From the NCBI GenBank assembly GCA_041658185.1, contig JBBAAR010000005.1:62001-126000 (forward strand): a DNA stretch of 64,000 nucleotides. Direction: 5' to 3'. The translations under genes and the position numbers were made by a program. The notes beneath the pieces are model-generated. The model was not told the DNA's origin. It searched no databases and worked only from the letters and a program-made list of their open reading frames with translations. The DNA comes from UBA8919 sp041658185. GTDB lineage: Bacteria; Elusimicrobiota; UBA8919. Below, in pieces: positions 1 to 8,319 of this stretch (positions within the stretch are counted from its first letter, which is position 1; each line of letters starts with the position of its first letter).

Positions 1-20
1 AATTATTCATAGGAGATGTT

Positions 21-1415
21 ATGATTTTTTTTAAGTCAAAATTAGAAAAAGGAATTGACTTTTTGAAAACCGGAAAGTATGACGATGCAATAGGACATTT
101 TTTGCAGATGGTATCCTGCGATTCAAAGGATTGCAATGCACAATTTTGCCTTGCGAAATCATACTTCAAGAAAAATGACATTGCTAAAACTAAAGAAAAT
201 CTTCTAAAATGTTTGGAACTTCAACCCGATGAAGAAATAATAAAAGAAATGGTTGAAATTACAAATTTTAAAAAGATTTCATCCGACCAGCATTACAATA
301 CATATCTGAATTTTTCTTCCGACGGTAAAAAAATAATTTTTACATCTGTAAGGCGGGATACCAACGGCGACGGCAGGGTAAATCACCTTGATAACGGCGG
401 AATTTATGTAATTAATTCCGACGGTCAAAACGAAAGACAGATTGTGGAAGATAACTACATAAACTCCGACTGTTCCTTTTCTCCGGATGGAAAATCTGCG
501 GTTTATCTTTCCCGTCGCAGGGATACTAATAATGACGGCAAAATTGACAATAAGGACTCCGCCGGTATTTATATTTTTGATTTAGAACACGGCAACGAAC
601 AACTTTTGGTAACGGATGAGATATATAACAAAAAACCGATTTTTTCGTCCGACGGACAATCCGTCGTTTTCTGCGGTTGGCGCCGTTTCGGCGGTAACTC
701 CGGTATTTATTCCGTTGATGTAAAAACTAAAATAATTACGGAGTTGGTTCCGGATTTGTATGAAAACACTTCGCCTACTATTTCAAACGACGGAAATTAT
801 ATTTTATATTCTTCCTGGCGGGACGATACCAACGGTGACGGCAAAATTGATTTCCGGGATGCGTCGGCAATTTATATGACGGATATAAGAAATAAGCAGG
901 CGGTCCGGCTTACAAAAGACAATTTTGACAATTCCTTCCCGGAGTTTTCGCCTAACGGTAAAAAGATAATTTATCTATCCCGCCGCAGGGATACCAACGG
1001 CGACGGAAAAATTGATTCGCTAGATTTTTCGGGAGTTTATGTTATGGATGTTGGGAGCAAAATATCGGAGGAGATTGTTCCCGATAATTTTTTTAACAAG
1101 TTTATATCATTTACAAAAGACGAAGAAAATATCGTGTTTCTCGGCTCATGGAGAAGAAAATACCGTCTCAAAGGTAAAGAAATACGGGATATTTTTGAAA
1201 ATAAAGGAATTTACATCGTTAACGTAAAAACAAAAAAAACTGAAATGCTTGTGAGCGATAAGTATTTTTCATCATCAATGCCGCAGGTATCTTCAAATAA
1301 TAAACTTGCATATCTTTCGTGGAGAAAACACACCCGCCGCGGAATTTTTATAAGGGATATTTACAAATTGCCGTCTGTATTTGAACTCAAAGAAATAATT
1401 GAGCAGAACCTGTAA
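21..1415 (+). CDS. TPR and beta-propeller (PD40/TolB-like) protein with EF-hand-like loops
   Basis: 464 residues. The first ~80 resemble two tetratricopeptide repeats (FLKTGKYDDAIGHFLQM, then AKSYFKKNDIAKTKENLLKCL). The rest is a repeated WD40-like/PD40 propeller with blades marked by SxDGKxIxF and GIYVxxxxG strands. Four blades carry a 12-residue loop of the type DTNGDGKIDxxD at about residues 113, 168, 269 and 324, which matches EF-hand/dockerin calcium loops. No signal peptide or membrane segment is visible, so the location is unclear. A good Shine-Dalgarno (aggag) precedes the ATG. Role unknown; propellers of this class usually bind proteins or polysaccharides. It ends 12 bases before comM and may be co-transcribed with it. 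Confidence 0.8.
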   Translation: MIFFKSKLEKGIDFLKTGKYDDAIGHFLQMVSCDSKDCNAQFCLAKSYFKKNDIAKTKENLLKCLELQPDEEIIKEMVEITNFKKISSDQHYNTYLNFSSDGKKIIFTSVRRDTNGDGRVNHLDNGGIYVINSDGQNERQIVEDNYINSDCSFSPDGKSAVYLSRRRDTNNDGKIDNKDSAGIYIFDLEHGNEQLLVTDEIYNKKPIFSSDGQSVVFCGWRRFGGNSGIYSVDVKTKIITELVPDLYENTSPTISNDGNYILYSSWRDDTNGDGKIDFRDASAIYMTDIRNKQAVRLTKDNFDNSFPEFSPNGKKIIYLSRRRDTNGDGKIDSLDFSGVYVMDVGSKISEEIVPDNFFNKFISFTKDEENIVFLGSWRRKYRLKGKEIRDIFENKGIYIVNVKTKKTEMLVSDKYFSSSMPQVSSNNKLAYLSWRKHTRRGIFIRDIYKLPSVFELKEIIEQNL

Positions 1416-1427
1416 GGAGAAAAATTT

Positions 1428-2954
1428 ATGCTTTCGCAAGTGCTTTCCGCATCCGTCTACGGAATAAACGGCTACCTCGTTACCGTTGAGGTTGATATAT
1501 CCAGCGGTTTCCCTACTTTCAACATAGTCGGTCTTCCCGACACATCCGTAAAAGAATCCCGCGACAGGGTGATTTCCGCGATAAAAAATTCCGGATTTGA
1601 TTTTCCGACAAAAAAAGTTACCGTTAATTTAGCCCCCGCCGGCGTAAAAAAAGAGGGTGCGATTTTTGACCTGCCGATTGCAATAGGAATTCTTCTTGCG
1701 ACGGAGCAGATAAAAACCGGCGATAAAAAATATGCGTTATTGGGCGAACTGTCGCTTGACGGTTCAATAAGAAGGGTTAACGGCGTTCTTCCGATAGCCA
1801 TAAAACTTAAAGAGGAAAAATTCGACGGTCTGGTCCTGCCGGAAATGAATAAAAACGAAGCGGCAATTGTGGACGGACTGAATGTTTATCCCGCATCAAA
1901 TCTAAAAAAAGCCGTTGAAATAATTTCCGTCGGAACACAGTCACAACCCTACAAAATTGATTTGTTGAAACTTTTTTCGGCGGCTTCGCATTACGAAGTT
2001 GATTTTAAGGATGTCAAAGGTCAGGCATTCGTCAAAAGGGCGGTGGAGATTGCCTGCGCCGGCGGCCACAACATACTTTTAATCGGTTCTCCCGGAAGCG
2101 GAAAAACGATGCTTACCAAAAGAATCCCGACGGTGCTTCCGCCGATGTCTTTTGAGGAAGCCATTGAAACGACGAAAATTCATTCAATATCGGGGCTTAC
2201 ATCAACACATTCGTCGCTTATCGCAACCCGACCTTTCCGCTCGCCTCATCATACTATTTCCGATGTCGCATTAATAGGTGGCGGCTCATATCCAAAACCC
2301 GGCGAGGTCTCGCTTTCGCATAACGGCGTCTTATTTTTAGACGAACTGCCGGAATTTCACAGAAATGTTTTGGAGGTCTTGCGTCAGCCGCTTGAAGACG
2401 GCGTTGTAACCGTTTCCCGTGCGCAGGCGTCGTTAACGTATCCCGCGAGATTTATGTTAGTTGCGGCAATGAACCCCTGTCCTTGTGGGTATTACGGTCA
2501 TCCGACGAAAGAATGCACCTGCACGCCGTTTGTTATTCAGAAATATATTTCAAAAATATCTGGTCCTTTACTGGACAGAATAGACCTGCACATAGATGTT
2601 CCGTCGGTAAGATTTGAGGAACTTTCCGAAGCGTCCGTTTCGGATTCATCCGCCGATATAAGAAAACGGATAATAAAAGCGCGAGAGCTCCAAAAACAAA
2701 GATTTGAAAAAGAAAAAAATATCTACTGTAATGCCCATATGGAATCAAAGCACATAAAAATTTACTGCGCAATCGGCGACGAAAGCAAGAAACTGTTAAA
2801 ACATGCGATGGACAAACTCGGCTTTTCCGCCCGTGCTCACGACAGAATATTGAAAGTCGCCAGAACCATCGCAGATTTATCCGGCTCGGAAAATATCCAG
2901 ACCCCTCACATCGCCGAAGCAATACAGTACAGGTCGTTAGACAGGAGTATGTGA
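1428..2954 (+). CDS. comM: ComM/YifB family Mg-chelatase-like AAA+ ATPase
   Basis: 508 residues, the usual full length. The N-terminal ~170 residues form the ChlI/Lon-like domain (VEVDISSGFPTFNIVGLPD). The AAA+ core follows, with Walker A GSPGSGKT at 220-227, Walker B VLFLDELPEF near 305 and a cysteine cluster CPCGYYGHPTKECTC near 350, then a C-terminal helical lid. In naturally competent bacteria ComM is a hexameric helicase that promotes branch migration during integration of transformed DNA. The window also encodes DprA and prepilin-type proteins, consistent with DNA uptake, but competence itself is an inference. The last ~50 bases of the gene recur as a degenerate copy about 1.15 kb downstream. 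Confidence 0.93.
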   Translation: MLSQVLSASVYGINGYLVTVEVDISSGFPTFNIVGLPDTSVKESRDRVISAIKNSGFDFPTKKVTVNLAPAGVKKEGAIFDLPIAIGILLATEQIKTGDKKYALLGELSLDGSIRRVNGVLPIAIKLKEEKFDGLVLPEMNKNEAAIVDGLNVYPASNLKKAVEIISVGTQSQPYKIDLLKLFSAASHYEVDFKDVKGQAFVKRAVEIACAGGHNILLIGSPGSGKTMLTKRIPTVLPPMSFEEAIETTKIHSISGLTSTHSSLIATRPFRSPHHTISDVALIGGGSYPKPGEVSLSHNGVLFLDELPEFHRNVLEVLRQPLEDGVVTVSRAQASLTYPARFMLVAAMNPCPCGYYGHPTKECTCTPFVIQKYISKISGPLLDRIDLHIDVPSVRFEELSEASVSDSSADIRKRIIKARELQKQRFEKEKNIYCNAHMESKHIKIYCAIGDESKKLLKHAMDKLGFSARAHDRILKVARTIADLSGSENIQTPHIAEAIQYRSLDRSM

Positions 2955-2958
2955 AAAA
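2905..2958 (+). repeat. Direct repeat, left copy (comM 3' end)
   Basis: 54 bases spanning the last codons and stop of comM. They match 4062-4115 in the same orientation with 5 mismatches, all purine transitions. The two copies bracket the broken MNT/HEPN cassette, so the cassette looks inserted at, or duplicated with, the comM terminus. Confidence 0.85.
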
Positions 2959-2967
2959 CACATTGAC

Positions 2968-3001
2968 ATTGTAGTCAAAATATACCACAATTGTAGTAAA
3001 A
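2968..3001 (+). promoter_or_regulatory. Tandem operator-like direct repeat upstream of the MNT gene
   Basis: The word attgtagt followed by caaaa or aaaa occurs at 2968-2980 and 2990-3001, offset by 22 bases (two helical turns), immediately before the start of the HTH-nucleotidyltransferase gene. The spacing fits a dimeric repressor site, probably autoregulation by the N-terminal winged helix of that gene. This is inference from layout only. Confidence 0.4.
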
Positions 3002-3013
3002 AGAGGCTACGAT

Positions 3014-3594
3014 ATGGAAATACTGCAAATCATCAAATCAAAATTACGGAAAGAATTATTAAGTTTATACTTCACTAATCCTGAAAAAAAATATTATTTA
3101 AGAGAACTTGAAAGAATGTTAGATTTATCAGTAGCAAACATACGTAGGGAACTGATTAATCTTGAGAAAACGGGGCTTTTTCAATCTGAAAAAAAAAAAG
3201 AAAAAGAAAAGGGAATCTTACTTACTATTTTTTAAGTAAAAAATATCCACTTTATGCCGAATTAAAAAGCATAGTTTTTAAGACCATAGGAATACGGGCA
3301 ACAATAAAGTCAATGCTGGAAAAAATAGAAGGAATAAAGATATCTTTTGTTTACGGATCTTTTGCAAGAAATGAACAGAATCAGGCAAGTGATATAGATG
3401 TTTTTATTATAGGTAAAGTGGACGAGAATAAACTTGTTGAAATGTTCGGTAAACTGGAAAGAAAACTACAAAGAGAAATAAATTATTCCCTGTATGATTA
3501 TAACGATTTTAAAAAAAAGACAAAAAACCCGTTCATAATAGAAGTGTTAAAACAGCCGAAAATATTTTTGATTGGAGATAAAAATGCCTTATAA
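3014..3594 (+). pseudogene. Winged-helix/MNT-type nucleotidyltransferase, frameshifted
   Basis: The first frame (3014-3235, 73 aa) is a winged-helix domain (YYLRELERMLDLSVANIRRELINLEKTGLF). The second frame (3313-3594, 93 aa) is a minimal nucleotidyltransferase with the Pol-beta signature VYGSFARNE...SDIDVFIIG. Reading the intervening bases in the second frame gives YYFLSKKYPLYAELKSIVFK, which joins the two halves naturally. One indel in the A-rich tract near 3190-3215 therefore splits what is normally a ~190-aa antitoxin-like protein. The break could be real decay, a slippage-prone tract, or an assembly error. It overlaps the start of the HEPN gene downstream, the usual arrangement of MNT-HEPN pairs. 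Confidence 0.75.
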
Positions 3595-4048
3595 TAATTT
3601 GTTGCACGAACTGTTAAATAAAGGATTGATTAAGAAACAAGAAGTGGATTTTGCCCAGATGAAAAATCATCTGAATCGGGCAAAAAAAGATTTGATTGTG
3701 GCAAGACATAATTTAAAATTTGATGAAGAGGTCTCGTATAATTAGGCATATTTGGCAATGCTGAGATGCGGTAGGACTTTAATGTTCTTGAATGGTTATC
3801 GTCCGATTGACGGTCAGCAGCACAAGACAGTTATTGAATTTGCCGATGTAATTCTTGGCAAAGAGTTTAAGGAACTTATAAGGAAATTTGAAGTAATGAG
3901 AAGGAAACGCAATCAATTCACATATGAACCGCTTTCGTCAGTATCAAAAGTGGAAGTAGAAAATGCTTTAAAATGTGCCGAAGAATTCGTAGCAAAAATT
4001 ATAAAAGTGGTTAAAAAAGAAAATCCGCAGTTAGAATTGGATTTTTAA
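3584..4048 (+). pseudogene. HEPN-domain protein interrupted by an in-frame TAG
   Basis: From ATG 3584 the frame reads MPYNNLLHELLNKGLIKK..., stops at TAG (3743-3745, codon 54), then continues in the same frame as AYLAMLRCGRTLMFLNGYRP to 4048. The full reading is a ~154-aa HEPN protein with the RxKRNQFTYE motif near its C-terminus, the RNase-like RX4-6H-type region (here the usual H is replaced by FTYE). The stop falls where related proteins usually have an aromatic residue, so a TGG-to-TAG nonsense change is the simplest explanation. It overlaps the MNT gene by 11 bases as expected for the toxin half of an MNT-HEPN module. With the MNT gene also broken, the pair is probably dead. Confidence 0.7.
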
Positions 4049-4061
4049 TGCTGTGAATTTT

Positions 4062-4115
4062 CTCACATCACCGAAGCGATACAGTACAGATCGTTAGACA
4101 GAAGTATGTAAAAAA
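4062..4115 (+). repeat. Direct repeat, right copy (degenerate comM 3' end)
   Basis: Non-coding copy of comM bases 2905-2958 with 5 transitions in 54 positions, lying 14 bases after the HEPN reading frame. The stop codon and upstream reading frame are not maintained as a gene here. Confidence 0.85.
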
Positions 4116-4171
4116 GTAATTTTATTTTTATTGATTCTCGAATGTGATAAATTCAACAATGGATTTTTAAT

Positions 4172-4699
4172 ATGAGTAAAAAATGTTCACATTGTAAAGA
4201 ACTGAGTCCTGATGATTTCGAAAAATGCCAGTGGTGCGGAAATATATTCCCGGAATCTGTAAAAGCAGATATAAATTCACCGGTAAATAAACAAGGATTA
4301 GGTAATGTGCAATCTTCACAAGAAGAAATTGCAATAATAGAAAATGTTCAAAATAGGGGAGGGATTTTTATGGATCATAACATGACGACCACAACATTTA
4401 CTTTGGAGGGGTTTCGCATTGTTCAAACACTGGGTTTAGTCCGAGGCATTACGGTCCGATCCCGTTCTATTATAGGAACTTTCGGAGCCGGCTTACAAAC
4501 ACTTTTTGGCGGAAATATTACTTTATTAACTGATTTGTGCGAGACAGCCCGGCAAGAGGCATATGATATGTTGATAGAACATGCTGCTTTGCTCGGTGCA
4601 AACGCCGTAATAGGAATAAGATACGATGCGACACAAGTTATGAGTGGTGTAACTGAAGTAATATGTTATGGAACCGCCGTCAAAGTAGAACGGATTTGA
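4172..4699 (+). CDS. YbjQ-family (UPF0145) protein with N-terminal zinc ribbon
   Basis: 175 residues. Residues 5-22 hold two CxxC pairs (C5/C8 and C19/C22), a short zinc ribbon. After a ~50-residue linker the C-terminal ~105 residues are a YbjQ/DUF74 domain: FRIVQTLGLVRGITVRSRSI, then ETARQEAYDMLIEHAALLGANAVIGIRYD and a final strand VICYGTAVKVERI. YbjQ domains form pentamers and are annotated as putative heavy-metal-binding, without a demonstrated biochemical role. The zinc-ribbon fusion may bring the ring to another partner. No strong Shine-Dalgarno precedes the ATG. Confidence 0.85.
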   Translation: MSKKCSHCKELSPDDFEKCQWCGNIFPESVKADINSPVNKQGLGNVQSSQEEIAIIENVQNRGGIFMDHNMTTTTFTLEGFRIVQTLGLVRGITVRSRSIIGTFGAGLQTLFGGNITLLTDLCETARQEAYDMLIEHAALLGANAVIGIRYDATQVMSGVTEVICYGTAVKVERI

Positions 4700-4789
4700 C
4701 ACTAATCATTTTGAAGTGATTTTGCAACAATCTCTTCTCAAATCTTGAAGAATATATGAAAAAAATTAAAATAGATAAGGAGCGCTTCT

Positions 4790-5257
4790 ATGGATAGTTT
4801 AGTAATTGTCAGTTTTGCAGTATCAATACTTCTTGCGGTTTATGAATTTATCGGCGTATTAAAAGCAAGAATTTCTGGTAAAACAAAAAATACGGGAAGA
4901 GTAATAGCCAGATTTTTCACCCTTGTCATATTGATGGTACTTCTATGGGAGTCCCTTCACTGGTATGCATACATATCGGCGCTGGAATTACCGTTAGCCG
5001 AAGATATTAAAATTAGAAATACGCCTTTTTTAATCTGTATTTTTGGGATAACAACGATTTTAATTTTTATTGTTGTTGAAATGTGGACACTGTACCTTGA
5101 AAAGAAAAAAGGTGTCGTCATAGATTTGGTCTACAGACTCGCATCAGCAATAATAATACTTTTATGTCTTATTCCTATACTTATCAAAACCGTAACAATG
5201 TGGGATACTTATAATGAAAAGTTGCAGCAACAATATGAATATCTTAAAAAAAGATAA
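4790..5257 (+). CDS. Hypothetical four-helix membrane protein
   Basis: 155 residues, not recognised. Four hydrophobic segments are visible at about residues 3-24, 42-60, 80-101 and 118-138, with a short charged C-terminus ending QQQYEYLKKR. A strong ribosome site (aaggag) lies 8 bases before the ATG. The 3' end overlaps the following prepilin reading frame by up to 44 bases, which suggests translational coupling. No motif suggests a transport or enzymatic role. Confidence 0.6.
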   Translation: MDSLVIVSFAVSILLAVYEFIGVLKARISGKTKNTGRVIARFFTLVILMVLLWESLHWYAYISALELPLAEDIKIRNTPFLICIFGITTILIFIVVEMWTLYLEKKKGVVIDLVYRLASAIIILLCLIPILIKTVTMWDTYNEKLQQQYEYLKKR

Positions 5258-5783
5258 AGGTTTTACCCTGATTGAACTTATGATTGTGGTTGCCATAATC
5301 GGAATAATATCGGGTATCGCTATCCCGAAGTTTGCCGAAATGATGAAGAGAGCCAAAGAATCGGCAACCAAAGGTAACCTGGGTATTTGCCGTACATCCG
5401 TGGCTTTTTATTATGGTGGGAATGAAGGGATATACCCGTACCGTCTCTCAGGGAATCCTCCCGCCGTATCTCTTTATGAAATCGGCGGCGGTGTGGCCGA
5501 CCAGAATTGGGGGGTAGCAAATGGTAGCCCTGACGGGATATATGCAAGGGGTTGGTCAGAGGAACTCTGTACGGATTTTAGTACCTATATTAAAAACTTA
5601 CCGGATAATTCTATTTCGCCTGATCCAAGCAAAGCAGTACGCAGCGGTGTTTGGAATGAACCCGATCCCGGTAATTTACCTTCAGGTAACGATAACGGCT
5701 GGTTTTATTGTTTTCGCGGCGGTAAAGTTGTTGTCAATAATAATGGTATTGATATAAAAGGTAATTCATATACGAGTTGGTAG
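5214..5783 (+). CDS. Type II/IV prepilin-like protein (pseudopilin)
   Basis: 189 residues. A prepilin peptidase site KDKG/FTLIELMIVVAIIG is followed by the hydrophobic alpha-1N helix with the conserved Glu at position +5, then ISGIAIPKFAEMMKRAKE. The C-terminal globular part contains two cysteines and many Gly/Asp/Asn residues, like a type II secretion major pseudopilin or type IV pilin with a calcium-type loop. Two starts are possible: ATG 5214 (16-residue leader) or ATG 5235 (9-residue leader); neither has a convincing ribosome site. The nearest assembly gene seen is pilT at 30 kb. Confidence 0.85.
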   Translation: MKSCSNNMNILKKDKGFTLIELMIVVAIIGIISGIAIPKFAEMMKRAKESATKGNLGICRTSVAFYYGGNEGIYPYRLSGNPPAVSLYEIGGGVADQNWGVANGSPDGIYARGWSEELCTDFSTYIKNLPDNSISPDPSKAVRSGVWNEPDPGNLPSGNDNGWFYCFRGGKVVVNNNGIDIKGNSYTSW

Positions 5784-5859
5784 GATGAAATATTATTAGG
5801 AGAGACGAAGGGAAAAGAAATTATAATGATATTGTTAGGTTTTTCAACGGTCTAAATAT

Positions 5860-7689
5860 ATGAAAAAAATTAAAATAAATGATAAAGTGCGGAACATTGC
5901 CATAATAGCGCATGTTGACCACGGAAAAACAACGCTTGTTGATTTCATGTTGCGTCAGAGCGGGATATTCAGGGAAAATCAGAATGTTTCCGAGCGCGTT
6001 ATGGACAATATGGATTTAGAAAAAGAACGGGGAGTTACAATTTCCGCAAAAAACTGCGCCGCACGGTGGAAGGACGTGAGAATAAATATTCTGGACACCC
6101 CGGGCCACGCCGATTTTGGCGGCGAGGTAGAACGGGCGATTAAAATGGTTGACGGAGCCGTACTTCTTGTGGATGCCGCCGAAGGGCCCTTGCCCCAGAC
6201 AAGATTTGTTTTGCAAAAAGCCCTGGAATCCGGACTTAAAATAATTGTGCTGATAAACAAAATTGACAGGAAAGATGCTCGTCCGAAGGAAGTACTTAAC
6301 GATGTCTACGGATTGTTTATTGACCTTGATGCGAAAGACCATCAGATAGATTTTCCCGTGATTTATTCCGTCGGCAGAGAAGGCATAGCGCAGAAATCGC
6401 TTAATGAAAAAGGAAAGGACTTGAGCATACTGTTTGACACGATAATATCTGAAATCCCCGGTCCTTCATATGACCCCGACGAACCTTTTCAGATGCTTGT
6501 GTGCGACCTTGATTATTCGGATTATGTCGGGCGACTGGCTGTAGGCCGCGTATTTAACGGGCAGGTGAGCAAGAATGATAACCTCGTCTGTATAAAAGAA
6601 AATGGCGACCTTACTCCGTTAAAAACAACGAAATTGCAAATTTACGACGGTATCAGCATAAAAGAAGTAGCGTCTGCCGAGGCGGGAGATATAGTAATAC
6701 TTGCCGGAATAGAAGATGTATCAATCGGCGATACGATTTGCAATAAGGAAAATCCCAAGGCGCTGAAAAGAATAGAAGTTGACGAGCCGACGATTTCTAT
6801 GATGTTTACAATTAACTCATCACCGTTATCCGGCACGGAGGGAAGCGTTGTTCAGTCAAGAAAGATATTGGAGCGGCTTAAAAAAGAAACATTGCAGAAT
6901 GTTGCCATACAAGTTGAGGAAATTCCGGGCTCCGATAATTTCATAGTTAAAGGAAGAGGCGAATTCCAGATGGAAATACTTATTGAAATGATGAGACGCG
7001 AAGATTTTGAACTCAGCGTCGGCAGACCGCGGGTGATATTCAAACAGAAAGACGAAAAAACTTTAGAACCGATAGAACATCTTTTTATTGACTGCGCCGA
7101 ATCCAATATCGGTATAGTTATAGAAAAACTTTCAAGCAGAAAAGGAAAAATGATTAATATGGTGAACCACGGAACAGGGAGAGTGCGATTGGAATTTACC
7201 GTTCCGACGCGTGCGTTAATCGGATATAGAAGCGAATTCCTTACGGATACAAGAGGAACTGGAATAATGAATTCTTATGTTCAGGATTACGAGCAATACA
7301 GGGGTGATTTTGCGTTAAGAACAACCGGTTCTCTGGTTTCCGACAGAGAGGGAAAAGCCGTGCCTTATGCTCTTTACAACCTTGAGCCGCGCGGAATACT
7401 TTTTGTATCTCCTAACGACCCGGTGTATGAAGGAATGATTATCGGCGATAATAACCGCGATAATGATTTGAACGTGAACCCGTGCAGAGAAAAGAAACTT
7501 TCAAATATGCGCTCGGCGGGAAATGATGACAATATTGTTCTTACTCCGATCCAGCCGATGACTCTTGAAAAAGCGATTACATTTATAAAAGACGACGAAC
7601 TTATAGAAATAACGCCGAAATCCATCCGTCTTAGAAAAACGGTGCTCTCGGCAACCGAACGGAACAGACACAATTCTGTAAAAGTATAA
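5860..7689 (+). CDS. typA: Ribosome-binding translational GTPase TypA/BipA
   Basis: 609 residues, typical full length. The G domain contains G1 AHVDHGKTT (about 17-25), switch II DTPGHADF and G4 NKIDR. Domain II follows, then EF-G-like domains III and V (GRGEFQMEILIEMM) and the TypA-specific C-terminus (GTGIMNSYVQDYEQYRGDF). TypA acts on 70S ribosomes in stress, cold adaptation and large-subunit assembly. The gene stands alone between two intergenic gaps. Confidence 0.96.
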   Translation: MKKIKINDKVRNIAIIAHVDHGKTTLVDFMLRQSGIFRENQNVSERVMDNMDLEKERGVTISAKNCAARWKDVRINILDTPGHADFGGEVERAIKMVDGAVLLVDAAEGPLPQTRFVLQKALESGLKIIVLINKIDRKDARPKEVLNDVYGLFIDLDAKDHQIDFPVIYSVGREGIAQKSLNEKGKDLSILFDTIISEIPGPSYDPDEPFQMLVCDLDYSDYVGRLAVGRVFNGQVSKNDNLVCIKENGDLTPLKTTKLQIYDGISIKEVASAEAGDIVILAGIEDVSIGDTICNKENPKALKRIEVDEPTISMMFTINSSPLSGTEGSVVQSRKILERLKKETLQNVAIQVEEIPGSDNFIVKGRGEFQMEILIEMMRREDFELSVGRPRVIFKQKDEKTLEPIEHLFIDCAESNIGIVIEKLSSRKGKMINMVNHGTGRVRLEFTVPTRALIGYRSEFLTDTRGTGIMNSYVQDYEQYRGDFALRTTGSLVSDREGKAVPYALYNLEPRGILFVSPNDPVYEGMIIGDNNRDNDLNVNPCREKKLSNMRSAGNDDNIVLTPIQPMTLEKAITFIKDDELIEITPKSIRLRKTVLSATERNRHNSVKV

Positions 7690-7788
7690 AGGAAATATTG
7701 AAGAAAAAGAGAAGGTGAAAAATATTTAAAAATTTTTACTTAAATGGCAAGAGGTTTTAATTTTGCTATTTTGATATTTTCATAGTTG

Positions 7789-7841
7789 CGTAGTTGCGAC
7801 CGAAGGGAGTCCCTTCAGGGGCGAAAGTAGTTGAATAGGTT
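7789..7841 (+). repeat. Dispersed GTAGTT-word repeat
   Basis: Contains cgtagttgcg, a perfect short hairpin gaaggg-agt-cccttc, then the 21-base word gcgaaagtagttgaataggt+t at 7821-7841. The 21-mer recurs exactly at 28928-28948 before ftsZ, and cgtagttgcg is also shared. The gap 7690-7867 holds nothing else recognisable. Confidence 0.7.
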
Positions 7842-7867
7842 GATTTTACCGATGGAAAAGTCAAAAA

Positions 7868-8266
7868 ATGAAAATGAGCGAAAATCTTATTTTTGTAGTC
7901 CATAAACACTCGGCGAAACATCTGCACTATGATTTCCGTCTGGAAAAAGACGGTGTCTTAAAAAGTTGGGCTATTCCGAAAGAGCCGTCCTCTGACTCTA
8001 AAATTAAACGACTTGCGATTGCCGTTCCCGACCACGAGATTGATTATGCGAAATTTGAAGGTGTTATTCCGGAAGGCAACTACGGCGCGGGCAAAGTTGA
8101 GATATGGGACAGCGGGGAGTATATCCCCGAAAAATTCGCCAGCGACGAGGTTATATGCAATCTCAAAGGAAAAAAGTTGAACGGCAGGTTCTGTCTTATC
8201 AAACTGAAAAAAAACAATCCTGACGGCAAGAATTGGCTTTTTTTCAAAACGGCAAAAAAACCTTGA
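7868..8266 (+). CDS. Stand-alone LigD-type 3'-phosphoesterase domain protein
   Basis: 132 residues covering only the PE domain otherwise found at the N-terminus of bacterial NHEJ ligase D: FVVHKHSAKHLHYDFRLE near 10-27 (metal and active-site histidines), EGVIPEGNYGAGKVEIWDSG near 64-83, LNGRFCLIKL and NWLFFK at the end. In LigD this domain trims 3' phosphates and ribonucleotides from DNA ends. Neither the ligase and polymerase domains nor Ku is in the window, so it may serve repair on its own. Its stop overlaps the -35 box of the next promoter. Confidence 0.9.
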   Translation: MKMSENLIFVVHKHSAKHLHYDFRLEKDGVLKSWAIPKEPSSDSKIKRLAIAVPDHEIDYAKFEGVIPEGNYGAGKVEIWDSGEYIPEKFASDEVICNLKGKKLNGRFCLIKLKKNNPDGKNWLFFKTAKKP

Positions 8267-8291
8267 CAAACGGTAAAAAATTCTTTATAAT
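8263..8291 (+). promoter_or_regulatory. Sigma-70-type promoter for the LysM operon
   Basis: TTGACA (8263-8268), 17-base spacer, TATAAT (8286-8291): both boxes and the spacing are consensus. The start point is expected near 8298, giving a ~22-base leader with ggagg before ATG 8320. Confidence 0.85.
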
Positions 8292-8319
8292 AACTAAATA
8301 AGTATATTTTGGAGGAACT

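Noticed and set aside
1472..1801. Long minus-strand open frames inside housekeeping genes
   Set aside because: They are opposite-strand shadows of conserved genes, without ribosome sites or recognisable protein motifs.
3743..3745. Recoding of the in-frame TAG in the HEPN gene (pyrrolysine or suppressor)
   Set aside because: No recoding signal or pyl gene is seen, and the partner gene is also broken. A nonsense mutation is simpler. Other genes in the window also use TAG as their normal stop.
7741..7768. Second -24/-12 promoter (tggcaag ... ttttgct)
   Set aside because: GG and GC are too far apart to meet the strict 10-base spacing.
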